Assembly (NCBI RefSeq): GCF_021018895.1
Contig: NC_079375.1
Coordinates: forward strand, 4,865,560 to 4,929,559
Reading direction: 5' to 3'
Source: Seriola aureovittata
Taxonomy: Eukaryota; Chordata; Actinopteri; Carangiformes; Carangidae
Length of the DNA: 64,000 nt
Every line of letters begins with the position of its first letter. The stretch's first letter is position 1. Below are positions 52,156-64,000 of the stretch, in pieces. The notes under the pieces were generated by a model. It made no database searches, was not told the origin of the DNA, and saw only the letters and a program-made list of their open reading frames with translations. A program made the position numbers and the translations under genes.

Positions 52156-52611
52156 TGAACACCTGATGCCTTGAACCATCTGCAAATTTATCAGCCAGGC
52201 TCATCCTCACTCTACCCATCAGCCCTCTAAGCTCTGTCAGTGGCTGCCTGAGTGGCCTAGATCCAGTCCAGAGCCTGAACCAGTTCCACCACACCCCTGT
52301 CCCTCAGCAAAGAGGTTAAAAAGTGAAGAATTTCCACCTTAAATCCCCAGTGACACACAAGTTATGCAGGGAGCAATAGCATAATGTTGATATAGTAAAT
52401 AACATGAGCCATATACAGTACATATGGTCCTGTTTAAGTGGAAATGGAGAACCTTGCCAGAGGCTCTTTTCCCTCTGTGGTCACACAAGCCAAAGTTTTG
52501 TTAAGAATATAATCATAAAATATGATAACATATCCTGACCCACAGGCAGGACTTGCTTCATATTTGGTCACTGCACAGGTTGTGTTACAAAGTCAGATAA
52601 TATCAGGATTT

Positions 52612-52635
52612 AAAAAAAAAAAAAAAAAAAAAAAA
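52612..52635 (+). repeat. A24 homopolymer
   Basis: 24 A in a row. No retroelement recognised immediately upstream; 'GATATCCTGACCCACAGG' type sequence is unique. A similar A21 is at 10711-10731. Confidence 0.95.
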
Positions 52636-53805
52636 CATGGATCAGAAAAGTTGAAGTGAATAATAAAAGAAATGAATAAACATGAAGCACTAGCTGTAAA
52701 AGGGTCAGTCACTTTCTCTGTTTATTGGCTGTTGGTTGTGTTTGTCTGCGCTGTGGTGAAACATCTGTATCGCTCTCAATGTTTAATGAGTAGTGATTAA
52801 TCTAAGTGTAATATTGAGATAATGATGAACACATCAGCAAGTTCAGAAAAGTTTCCTAAAAAGAAGGGAAAAAAACAGCTTTTTATCCTCCATCTCTCTG
52901 AACTGAAGGACTCATCATTCAAACGGTTGCATTTTTAAGTGCAACACACACCAGTTGCATCATGTAGCTTCATGTTTTATTCACGCATATGACAAAACTG
53001 CTCTGCTGGGTTCACAGTGATGCGAAAATGATTGGTGAATTTGTTTTGTTAGTCTTCCTGCCTTCTTCTCTGGGGTACAGAGCAGAATGTGCAGGCATGA
53101 TGGCGGCCGGTTGGCTTTCGGCTGTAGTGTGGAAGTGCAGCTTCTAATGCAAGATGTGAGCTGATGTATTAGCTGGTTTTGAGGACGCAAATTGTTTGAA
53201 GTCTCAGCACGACCTACCAAGCTCAGCTTTTAAAGCACATGTTTATTTTCGGGATACTTAGATTTTGATATATCGTCTTAGGCACTTACATGTAGAAAAC
53301 TAAGTGTCCTCTAACTCAGATTGTTTTTTGTTTGTGTATAAGTTCTTTTGTAAACAGGATTAAACGTACAGCGAGCTCCCACCGTTCATCAGCGTGTAGC
53401 ACCGAGGCGTTTTCCCCTGATCTTTCTCAGAACAGGGTTCAGTGTGAAGGGGGTTAAGTGGTGGAGGTCACTGCAGGATGGTGTAGTCAGTATTAATGAC
53501 CTGCCCTCTTCATCTCACACATACATACACACTCAGACATGTTCCCCACCGTCCTCTCATTCTGCTGACAGCCCTCACTAAGACTTGAACAGCTACATCA
53601 GTCTGCATGGCCCTGTAGAGTGTGTGTCTGTGTGTGTGTCGTACTTAATGCTGCTTCTCTCTGTGTGATGGTGAGAGACAGCTTGTGGACTCAGTGTCAT
53701 GTTGTGTATGGTTACTCCATGGTGTGTGTTTGCAGTAAAATGATCCAGTCATATCGTCTGAATTCATGTTACATGATCATATGTAATGTCAGCTTTCCTC
53801 TCATC

Positions 53806-53870
53806 GCTGACACACACACGCACGCATGCACACACACACACACTCACACACACACACTCACACACACACG
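53806..53870 (+). repeat. imperfect CA array
   Basis: CA units with ACGC, ATGC and ACTC interruptions. Confidence 0.9.
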
Positions 53871-55041
53871 CTCCAGTTCGAGGTCTCATGAGCTGTTGTT
53901 GTTGGCCAGTCTTGTGTATAGTATCTGTCTGCTCGCTGTCACTGTTTTATGTCACACTGATTTAAGCTCCACTTAAATTACTTTGTTCCAAGAAGGATGT
54001 TGCAACTCTGCTGCATGATGGGAAAAGCCTGGTTTTCTCTCAGACGTGATAATCAAATAAAGAAATGGAAAAATAGCCACATCAAGAAAAAACAAAAGCA
54101 GTAGTCTATTAGTATACACTGTAGACTGTATGTTTTCAGTGCATTTGATTCTTTACGTATGTATATATCATTTTCCTTTTGATGGTGTTTCTGTTCAGAC
54201 ATACACTGACTCGAATCGCACTCTCACCTCTTCAAACATTTTCTCAAAGCCAGAAGTGATTGTGTAATTTTCCTGATGCCGACAGAGCCGCAACACCTGG
54301 CTTTCAGCTCCAGTGCTGTTGCAATGTCCTGCGTGATTCACTGCAAGCAGGCGAACTTTTATTTATAGCACAATCTGTATTGAGGGAAATTCAAATTGAT
54401 TCCCACAGTGAAAGAGAAAAGAGAGACACTTGAAACAATAACACAGCTGTTAGCTCAAGTTTTTGGTTATATCGTAAAACTATCATCAGGATCCACAGCT
54501 GATACACAACATGTGTGCTGATTGCTCAGTCTCATCAATTAGGCTGATGATGTCCCAGCGAAACTGCTGAAACGGGAGGAAGCTGAAAACATCGGGGCAT
54601 TGTTGTTTAATTTGGTGAACTTGCCCACAATGCTCCGTACATATGTAGATGTTTGTGTGTTATTAAAGTTAGAAATTGTTAAGGCACTCCTGGGATTAAA
54701 TACATACACATACACTGACACAGTGCTGACATAGATTCAAACGGTCACTATCGTTCGGTGGATACAAAGAGCCTCTGTTTAACTGTTACAAGTGAAATTG
54801 TTCTCTATTTGTCCCCAGAGTGAGTAAATCTGATTGGCCCTGCTGAAGTACAATGAAATTTTAATGTATTTTAGTTTTTATTTAACATTTTATTTTAACA
54901 GGAGAGTTTCTTGCTATCAGATTATCTCCTTTTGAAGACAGTCTGGTCCAATGTAGCAGCACAGTTGTCAGACTATAAAAAGGACATTATAGAAAATACA
55001 GAGCAAAACACCAAACACACGGCACTATGCAGCAGCAGCAG

Positions 55042-55062
55042 TATATATATATATATATATAT
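55042..55062 (+). repeat. (TA)10 microsatellite
   Basis: Perfect TA array after (GCA)4. Confidence 0.94.
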
Positions 55063-57742
55063 TAGATATGTTTTGAAATGCTGGCATTGGCCCAGAGAAC
55101 TGAACAAAAACTTGTGACTAGGAAACAGTAGTATAAGTAAGTTTCACCAAAATAAGAAGCAAATGAAAACAAAGTGTGATTTTCACTAAGTTCTGTTAAT
55201 GGAGCTGATTTCATGCGCCTTTAATGGCCGCACAGCTTCTGTACAGCTTCTGAACTTCGTCTAACAATTAATTACAGCACCAAACAGAGTTCTGCTATGA
55301 CATAATTAGCGTAGAGTAGCGGCAGTGTATTAAACCTTTCTTAAGAATATAAAACAGAATGGTATGGGAATGAAGAATAGCACAGCAAGAATGGGAAAAT
55401 GCAGTGATTTAATTAGAATAGAGCAGCTTGGAATGATGAATTAAGCAAAGCAGCTTCCTCAACTTAGTTTCATCTTATCTTCCTCGAATGAATAACACGG
55501 AACAGAGGAGTATGAAATGAAGAGAAGAATTAGCATAGAGCGTCACATAATGAAGAAGGCCCTATTTCACTCCTGTGGAGAATTTGGCTTCTCCCATAAC
55601 AAAACGTACAGAACAGGGCATTGCTTTGCACTGAAGTGAGGCAGATTGAATCACGTTGGAATGAATGAAACTATTCTCCGTTCCCAAGTGGGTAATTGTG
55701 CGTGCCTGCAGCAGCACCGGCGGCTCCCCGACACACACAGCAAAATTGAACTGAGATAGTTTTGAGCTGCGTTCACAAGCCCACCTCCCCTCCCCTAAAC
55801 TCCCAGCCATCCTTTGGCAACAGGTAGGGGGTCGCCATGGCAACAGCGAGCTGTCAGTTGAGTGTGTATTAATGAGAGCTGGCTGGAGGTGCTGAAGCTG
55901 TGTTGAAAATAGTGGCCTGCACTGTCGTCTGTCTGTGTGTATGCGTGCGTGTCCATGAGTCATGAGGGCATTTATGAATCTGCATGTGTGTGTTTATGCG
56001 TCCGTCCATTTAATGTGTCTGTGGCATCTGAGTGTGCGCATGTGCGCGCTCATGAATATGTGTGTCGGCCGTGAGCATGTGTCGAGAATCCAGGCAGCCA
56101 TAGACTTGGTTTGCAAATCAAGCAATTAAGAAGAAAAGCCACAAGCCGCTGAGCTGCCTGCAGCATGAGCACGGACAGCTGAACCTCAATACACAACACA
56201 CACACACACACACAACACGCACACAACCTGTACCCCGGCTGGGTTAGTCGTCATCTATGAGGGGAGACGACAGTCTCTGAGAACTTGCACATCATGGAGT
56301 GTGTATGTTGAGTTTATGTTTGGATGTCTCATTAAATATGACACCTTTCTGTCTGTGTATGAAAGTGTGTATAAAACCAGCAATTTGATGATTCTGAAAT
56401 AGAAAAAATCCAATATACTGCAAGATTAAATGCGTCTTAATGAATAAATCATGTGACTGTTTATTAATAGGGTAGAAAATTTGATAAATTGGAGATACAT
56501 GGTTCTCACAGGACAGCGTCTGGGTTTGTTTGTGTTTGTGTGCATCATGCCTGGAGGTCTGAAAAACACCTCCACCCCTGATACCCAGAGCTGGAGCCAG
56601 ACAGCATTCACACAGAGAGCCAGGATTCTCTCCATCCAGCATCACAAACACTCACAGAGCTCATGAACCCTGTAAGTGCCCAAAAGAAAGACGAACACGC
56701 CTCCGGCTCTTAGATTAATGATCATTAAATCATAAATAATTTACTTGTCAGACATTGTTTCTGCTTCTTGTTTGAATGCCAGAAAATGGAAACAAAACCA
56801 AACGTAAAATCACAAACACAACACTGTTGTAGAGGAACCAAAGCTGTTGGCAAAGTTTTATGCATTTTCTGTGAAGTCAGTTCATTTAAAGATCAGATTC
56901 ATTGTTTTACAGAGGAATTTTAAATATAATTAAATACTTAAAATGAAGATAAATAGGTGAATAACTGTAACAGACAAGTTATTTCATAGTGAAATTTATA
57001 ACGAATGGGACTCAAAGCGCAGTAAAAAGCTGAGAGTTAAAAATTGGTGATAAATGGATAGGTTAGCTCGGTAGGAAGTGATGCATTGTTGGTTTTCAGC
57101 TGCAGTAACAGCAACATTTTTTTGAAGAAATGACTGGGTAGGTGGTATAAAAAGCCATGTCTTTGTCGCTGAGGAGACAAACGAGCCCCATAAAGTGAAA
57201 GTCAAATTTTTGTCAACTGAAAATCCGAATGTCACTGGAGCGAATCCTCTGATTTATTTTTGTAGGTTTGGTGCAAAAACAGTGAGGCCACTCATGGACC
57301 AGTACAAATTAAAGCAAGCTTTTTCAAGGGGGGAGGGGTTTAGTATCTGAGCAGGGTAACCTTTGGAAATTGGTCGGCTAAAATAAACTACAACTCTAAT
57401 GGGAATAATATTTTTTCCCCCAATTAGCACCTTTCAAGTACAGTTCTCATCACACTGGGTCTGTGCCTTAAAATATGTGATTTTGTAACTTACTGGAGGT
57501 CAGACTTAACTTTAGTTACCGCAGCAACACTGGTAGCATGCAGTACGTGGCTGAGTGTATCACAGTGTGTGTTACAGTGAAAACAGGACCTTGGTTTTGT
57601 AGCAGCAGCAGTGTGTGTTCGTGATGCTGCTGTGTGTCCTCAGCCATTAGACTGCTGAGGGACTGAGTTATCTTTCATGGAGGGATGGAGGCTTCACACA
57701 ACTCACTGGGGATGTTGTTACACAGACGTATGAAGGCAGGTC

Positions 57743-57904
57743 TACACACACACACACACACACATACACACACCTACACACCTCTTTGCCTGCAAGAATG
57801 TTAACGCTAGTATATGCATGTGTGTACCGTCAGTGTATTTACACTCAACAAGAAACAGACACTGGCAGGTTTTAACATATATTTGTCACACACACACACA
57901 CACA

Positions 57905-57936
<32 letters not shown>

Positions 57937-57940
57937 GAGG
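57743..57940 (+). repeat. CA arrays at 57743-57776 and 57888-57936
   Basis: Two interrupted CA arrays separated by about 110 bp of unique sequence. More scattered CA words continue to 58150. Confidence 0.9.
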
Positions 57941-59398
57941 TGCATACACTCAAACACACCACAGATTTTCATTAACACACAGATACACACACACACGCAC
58001 CTATTATGCATACACTACATTTCAAAGTGTACTTAAACCAATGTGTGCACACGTACACACAAGATAAAAACACAATTACACTGTAAGCATATGCACCAGA
58101 ACAAATCTTCTGACCATGCAAGCTCACACACACACCCACACACACACTTTTCTCCTATGCCTCCAAACTAACAAGCCTCCGTGCAGTGTGTGTAGTGGCG
58201 AGTTGAGTCCCTCAGGTGCGCGCTGAAGCTTTAGCAGGATAAATCATGCAAACCTGAGCCGCACACTCATAAATCACCTCAGTCCAAGTTAGTGTGTCTG
58301 AGTGTGTGTTCGTATGAGCATGCATAATGTGCACTGAAACCTGCATGTTCAAGTTTTTGTGAGTATATCTGTGTGTGTGCGTGTTTCCGTGTTAGTAAGA
58401 CATATGAAATTGAACCATCACCATCTTTTTCAAAGCAGCAGAATGACTGTAGATTCTGAACAGCTGACCAGTAGGTGCTGCTGTGGAGCTTCAGGTTTAT
58501 GAGTGAGCGCGTGTGTGTATGTTTGTGTGTGTGTATGTGTATTCTGTCTTCCTGTTTCTTCACTGTATGTGAGTGCAGTGTGAATGATAAATACCGTAGG
58601 TGTGTGTTTGTGTTTGCAGATGTGTCAACAGTGTTAATCTGGTGTGAACTTTGGTCTGACTCCTCCTCTCTTTTCTTCGCACTTTTCCATCTGTATGATT
58701 TTTTTCTCTAAACCTTATTATTCTGTCTCTCACCCTTTCTATTACTCACCATTCTTTGTTGCAGCTCTTACACGCAGAAGAAACTCACTCTTTGCTGTTT
58801 TTCTTAGCCAGTCTTCTGTTTTCATCCCTCCCCTCAGCCACCTTTCATCACCTTTGTGTCCAGTGTTCATTGACTGCATCTGATTGTCCAGCTGCCAAAC
58901 ATGACTTGGTTACATCTTTTTCTAATGGTAGACATTTTTTAACATTAACTAATGTAATTAATTACATTTTCAGTTTTAAATGTAACATTTTTAAAAGGAA
59001 AAAAACCCTTTCCAACCACTTCTTCACAGAGTAAGATGAGTTATGCACCGATGAAAAGCTAATTTAACAAACAATAAATGGTAGTGCCAGTACACATAGG
59101 TGTGGGTATTATGCTGACATTAAATCCTCAACAAAGGTTTAAGGCATGTCCATGCACTAAGTAGGCATGGAATCTAAAAATTACAGTGTGTTAAAGAAGA
59201 AATGCAATTGACTGCATTGGTGCTGGGGTCGTTGCTACATGTAGTGGTGAGAAGATGAGATATGATCCATGATGTTTCATTTGGTAAATACATCCATGAG
59301 GATGGGTTATCAAATACCAAGACAGTGCACACCACACCACAAGAATTTGCAGCTCTGGGCCTGTATTTATCAAACTGCTAAAAGTAAAATTTGAACGT

Positions 59399-59823
59399 AA
59401 AGGAGCTATTTGTAGTTTTTTTGCTATTGTTACATAGCTAATGTTAGCATTAGCAGCTGTTTAGTTACCAGTCTAGAGGAAACGTTCCGAGTACAGCATC
59501 AAACTTCATTCTTTACTCACCAAGTCTCCAGTTGTGGAAAGCGACGCCAATGTTAACTCTTTTCTCTGTCACATCTTTTCTTCTACTGAAGATAGCACGC
59601 TAACCAGCTAGCCCCAGCTGCTCGTCTTGTCACTTTCCGATACCGAGTCACTGTAGTGTCCAGGCTGACCTGAGGACGTAGCGCTGCTCAGAAGGCGTAT
59701 TATGACTTCTTGTCTTATAAAGACAATGATGGCTGAAGCTCTTGTCCAGCCGCAATCATCACCTCCCGCTCCCGGCAAGAGGCCACGTTCAGCAGCAGAG
59801 AAAACTTACAAATAGCCCCTTTT
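59399..59823. mobile_element. MITE-like element with inverted ends AAAGGRGCTATTTGTA
   Basis: The left end AAAGGAGCTATTTGTAGTTT and the right end (reverse complement AAAGGGGCTATTTGTAAGTTT, written in two parts as AAAGGGGCTATTTG and TAAGTTT) form terminal inverted repeats around about 425 bp with no coding potential. The interior shares long blocks with 45125-45390 ('ACCAGTCTAGA', 'GCATCAAACTTC', 'AGCACGCTAACCAGCTAGCC', 'TTGTCACTT.CCGATA'). That makes this a dispersed non-autonomous DNA transposon rather than a unique palindrome. The superfamily is not determined; target-site duplications are not clear by eye. Confidence 0.75.
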
Positions 59824-62800
59824 TAAGTGAACAATAAAAGTAATAAGACATCATAAGGGCTGCAAACACACAACAAGAATATATATGGCATTGATTTTTA
59901 TTTACAATCAATGTCTGGCACTTGTCTACTTAGTCTGTCTCCTCCAAGTGTAATATTTTTGTGTGATTTGTCTAACTGGGTTCTATTTATCTACTTTTAG
60001 GACTTGATGTTTTAGGTTGTATTTATGCAGGAATACAGAAAATTCTCAAGAGTTCGCAAACTTTCAAGCAGCACTATATTCATCATCATTTGTCACAGAT
60101 TCAACATATTCTTTACTTAAAAACTTCCAAAGACCTTTAACAGTACAGAGTAAACCGAGTATTCAGCCTGTTCAGTATCCACATCATCACTCTTTCTATA
60201 CTCTACTCGCTGCCTTTCTTCTCCTCGCTTCTACTCGCCATCTCTTCTATTGATCATCCTTTCTCTATCTGCTCCTCACATCATCTCCTTTTATTTTTAT
60301 TCCTCTCGTTCCCTCTCTGTCCGTCTCCCTCCTTTTCTGCTCGGCTCTACGCAGCCTTTGATCTTTTGGTTTTAATATGACAGAGAGCTGTGGGAGCCCA
60401 GATCTGTTCCAGCTGGGAGAGACGGGGTGAGAGAGAGCAGGGATAGAGAGATGGAGGGAAGATGAAAGACAGCTCTCCCTACCCCTCTTGAGGGTTTACA
60501 CTTCCCCTGAGGGGATCTTCACCTTGGGGTACAACCTGCTGTCAGGAGTTTACACACACACACACAATCTCACACAAACACACACACACACACGCACAAG
60601 CACATAATTTGCTGTTCATCACCTGCTACCAAAATCTAATTATACCAAAAATACGCCTTATCAGGTTGGACACAGATGGTAGCTCTTACTCAAACTTAAT
60701 CCACCTGTTGAGGTATAGGAAAGGTTAGAAACCCACACACACCCACACTCTCTCCCTCTCACACAAGCACACACACACAATCAAATCAAAGATAAGAATC
60801 TCAGTTTTGTAAACCTGCTGCACTCCAAAGGTTTATCATTAGCACACAGAGAACGAACAAGAGATGGAGACATTGGCAGATGAAAGGAGACGAGAGAGGA
60901 GAAGAGAGCGTTTTGCGGAGGAGTTAATCAGAGGTCCATAAAACGATCAAAGACGAGACGAGGAGGATGACAACGGAGGGTGTCAGCTGCTATCAGAGCA
61001 GAATCGGAGGGGTCTGACAGCAGAGGGATAGAGCTGATCATTGAGGCCTGCTGCGCTCTGACAATGAAGACAGTCAGAGAGATCGTCCTGTTACTGAAGG
61101 ATCACAGGCTTGATTACCAAAACAATTGAACGTCGAACCTTTTACCTTGAAAGTCAAATTCAAGCCACTTCGTCGATTTGTAGATGGAATTGTTTTTTTT
61201 TTAAAAAAGTATCATCATCGTTAAGCTTTGCACCAAATTTAGACAGAAGTTTACATTAAATTGCTCGCTGGGTTTTAGTGTCCTATACAGTTTCAGGGTC
61301 TTCTCCCCTCTACCATCAAACAAATCTCACAGGAACACAAAGTTCTTGCATGTTGTTGAAAGGTTTCGGCACAAAACGTTTTGAGTTTCAGGATAACATA
61401 TAAGTGGATGACCATATTGCATCCCGGTGGAAATGTGACAAAACATTAATCCCAATTTGTGAATTACGTCAAAAAGCACATTAACAACACACATCAGCAC
61501 ATGATAATAAATGCAAATCCTACCAACACCAGTTGATAAGATGGAAGATGGTTAAACATCAGGTCAGGAAAGGTTTAATTGAAGTGGTTGTCTGTCGTCA
61601 TATGGACGTGTTGGCACATACATCTTAAGGAATTAATCATATTGAATAATGAATGTGTTTTGCTTGGTTTCGGTGCTGCTTGGTTTGATAATTACATATC
61701 CACCCTTTAAAATCGTGAGTTTTGAAATTTTTGACAGATGAAGCTGAAGCTAAAGCAAATGTTGATGAGAAAACGACAATTTCAGAAATGGGATCCCTAA
61801 TAATTGATCGTCAATAGACTTTAAACTTAATATGGAGTCATGTAAATAGAGCCCCAAGTTAATCTGAAATATCAGACATGTAAACTGCCATTAGTAGAAT
61901 GTTGGCCTACCTTAAACAAAGAGTTTCAGTCTCAGTTTACATGTTCAGCCTTTGCTCATGTAAGACTTATATGATATATCTACAGCTGTGGAGGTTTTAT
62001 GCGAAAGGTGCAGCAAAGCACTGCAGTAGGAAGTCGTAAAAAAAAAAAAAAAAAGTGTTCGACAGAGAGGGTACAGAGAGTGAGTGTGAGTTTTTGTGTT
62101 TTCTCCCAGACTTGTTTATATAGACACACACTTCTTCTCAGCAACAGCCATTACAGTTGGAGTCAGTCAGAATAATGGCCTTCAATCTGACAACTCTACC
62201 TCAGTGTGTGTTTGTATGCGTGAGTATGTGTGTGGTTGTGTGTGGGTGTGCGTGCGTGCGTGTGCGTGCCTGTGATCACTTGTCACCATTATCCACAGCT
62301 CCCTTCCGCTCACAGGGGTAGTTATTTTGCTCCATAGCAGCGGCTCCACTGGGAGTCTCGTCTCGACAAACGGTGCATCACATAACAGGCTGTGTGACCG
62401 ACAGTCCACCCTGGTCCTCTGTGTGTTCAGGGCTCACAGTGAGTGCACCATGAGGGTAAGACCTACAGTAGAGCCCGTACACATGTAGGAAAGTCTGCAA
62501 AATGCCATTAGCACTTATTCTTTTAACCCTTTCCAAGACTCAACAATATATGTGATTTGAAATTTTGGTGTCTCCTGGTTTTGAAAGTGATGTTTCGGTC
62601 CTTCTTAGCTCATCACTGTGAGCAGGTTGATCATATAACACCATGTTATGAAGTAGTAAAATTGGCCATTTTTATCCTTTTAGTGAAGAAAAGGCTTGAC
62701 TTGCACAGTGTTGATTTGTCATACCTGCTGTTTTGTTTGGTCGGTGTCGATGTGCTCACTGAACTGAAAAATCACACACATGAAAATATCCCACTTGCCC

Positions 62801-64000
62801 GCAACAGCCCAGCTCTTCTCTGTCAGTGGGTGGAAATACTTCTGCTTAACTCATAAGAAATGTATTAACACAGTAAATGTTTTAAGAGCTCAGAAGTCCA
62901 GAAAACAAATATTGTTCCACATCCTCTTCTCTCCTCTCTCCTTTGCAGGATATTTGTCTGGAAACAAACTTAGTTGTTGAAATCAGGCTCATATTCTTTG
63001 TGTGGCCTTTGTGGTTTGCTGCAATCATCCTCGCCGTCATGTGTCGTACAGTACATGCAAACATGCATGGTTCTTGAAGTTGCAAATTCATTCTTGATTG
63101 TGAAAACATCAGTTGATTAAAAGAAAAAAGAAAAAATCTCACCTCAATGACTATTTGGTAGCTGTTCTGGAGCTTTTGACCATATGACATGGTCCTCCTC
63201 AGCCAGTTGAGTCACCACTAAGACTTCTCAACCATGTTGACTTGACAACTAATGTGATCAAGACCAGCCATTAAATGGACCTTGAGAACATGAAATTGCT
63301 TTGTTAAATACACAGTATACTGTATGTGCGTGTATACTGTCTGACTGACAGATGCTCATACACTAAGCATTTTATATTATTATATTACATGATTTTTATA
63401 TGTACGTTTAGTGTCCTGTGTAGCAGTTGAACCAGCAAGTTAAAGGACAAAACACTGGAGAAAATGAAAACACAATCGGTGTATGTGGGGTGTGGACAGG
63501 AAGTCAGAATAGACATTGATTCCAGTTGACACACACTTCCGTCCCCCATATGGGTTACATATGGTATAAACGCACACACACACTTGCACATGCACACGCG
63601 TTTGCAAACTTCCCTCCCGTCTTCTTTCCATCTCAATCACTCTCCATACACTCTACTCCTCTCGCTCATGCCCTCCACCTGTGTCCTGTTGACATTTGTG
63701 AGAAGAGACAAGTCGAGCTGATTCTCTGAGTGTGTGTTGGACTCGGGCCTACGTCAACATTCAGACCACTTCTGGCTGATTACTGTCTAAATAATCCATC
63801 CACACTCCAGGAATGCCAGACAGCCTCAGAGGACCAGGGAAGAGCCTCAGTGGGATAAAAGGAGGATATTATAGGTGAAGTTCTCCCTCATAAAGAAGGG
63901 TTTGCATTGGAATTGTAAATATACACCAAAATATAAAATTAAATTATTTCAATGTATATTAGAATTGAAATAGAATTTTTTTTTCTTTAGGAACATTGTT

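Noticed and set aside
56481..56666. Open frame containing GGLKNTSTPDTQSW, a possible extra exon
   Set aside because: Not recognised as part of PARD3, and no acceptor/donor pair fits a PARD3 junction.
60840..61030. Purine-rich 'GACGAGGAGGATGACAACGG' stretch as a possible acidic linker exon
   Set aside because: The translation does not continue into the PARD3 linker or PDZ1, and the flanks are GA-rich simple sequence.

Overview
This is a vertebrate, almost certainly ray-finned (teleost) fish, genomic window. The signs are dense (GT)n/(CA)n microsatellites, many short interspersed DNA-transposon and SINE/LINE-like repeats of kinds familiar from fish introns, CpG depletion, and three short exons with canonical AG/GT splice sites inside very long introns. 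There is no prokaryotic gene organisation. Nearly every long open frame is a dinucleotide-repeat artefact (Val-Cys or Thr-His runs) or a chance frame.

The only protein-coding gene I can support is a fragment of pard3 (Par-3 family cell polarity regulator) on the + strand. Three exons at 45566-45749, 51464-51651 and 51895-52038 join in frame into 172 codons (184+188+144 nt = 516 nt). They encode the end of the N-terminal oligomerisation region and the linker before PDZ1, including a conserved RRSSDP 14-3-3-type site. Positions 1-45565 are then read as upstream intron, 45750-51463 and 51652-51894 as internal introns, and 52039-64000 as the start of the next intron. I did not find the exons encoding the initiator Met or PDZ1.

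Intron layout. 1-20 kb: mostly unique sequence with GT/CA arrays, a LINE-like scrap (3.7 kb), a copy of an 'ATATTGCATATG' repeat (6.05 kb), a long GT plus poly-G compound array (14.05 kb), and SINE/MITE-like pieces (15.8, 17.4 kb). 20-31 kb: an ATCGG-type element split by another repeat (20.5-21.3 kb), an AGCTTAGC repeat (23.2 kb), a GT-GTGC-GC alternating tract (25.7 kb), and a MITE with AAAGGTCC ends (29.9-30.4 kb). 33-37 kb: a MITE nested in a second AGCTTAGC repeat and two degenerate Tc1/mariner transposase relics on the minus strand. 41-50 kb: a high-copy fish repeat (41.0 kb), a 343-bp pure GT array (42.5 kb), one copy of an inverted-repeat-ended MITE just upstream of the first exon (45.1 kb), a 9-bp tandem repeat (46.9 kb), a structured CA array (47.6 kb), and another MITE (49.3 kb). 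50-64 kb: clustered CA arrays, a possible regulatory stretch (55.2-55.7 kb), and a full-length copy (59.4-59.8 kb) of the 45.1 kb MITE.

I found no strong evidence for an undescribed biological system. The observations most worth following are the extreme dinucleotide tracts, the TIR-bounded element pair, the nested transposon history, and several unassigned stretches that could be conserved non-coding DNA.
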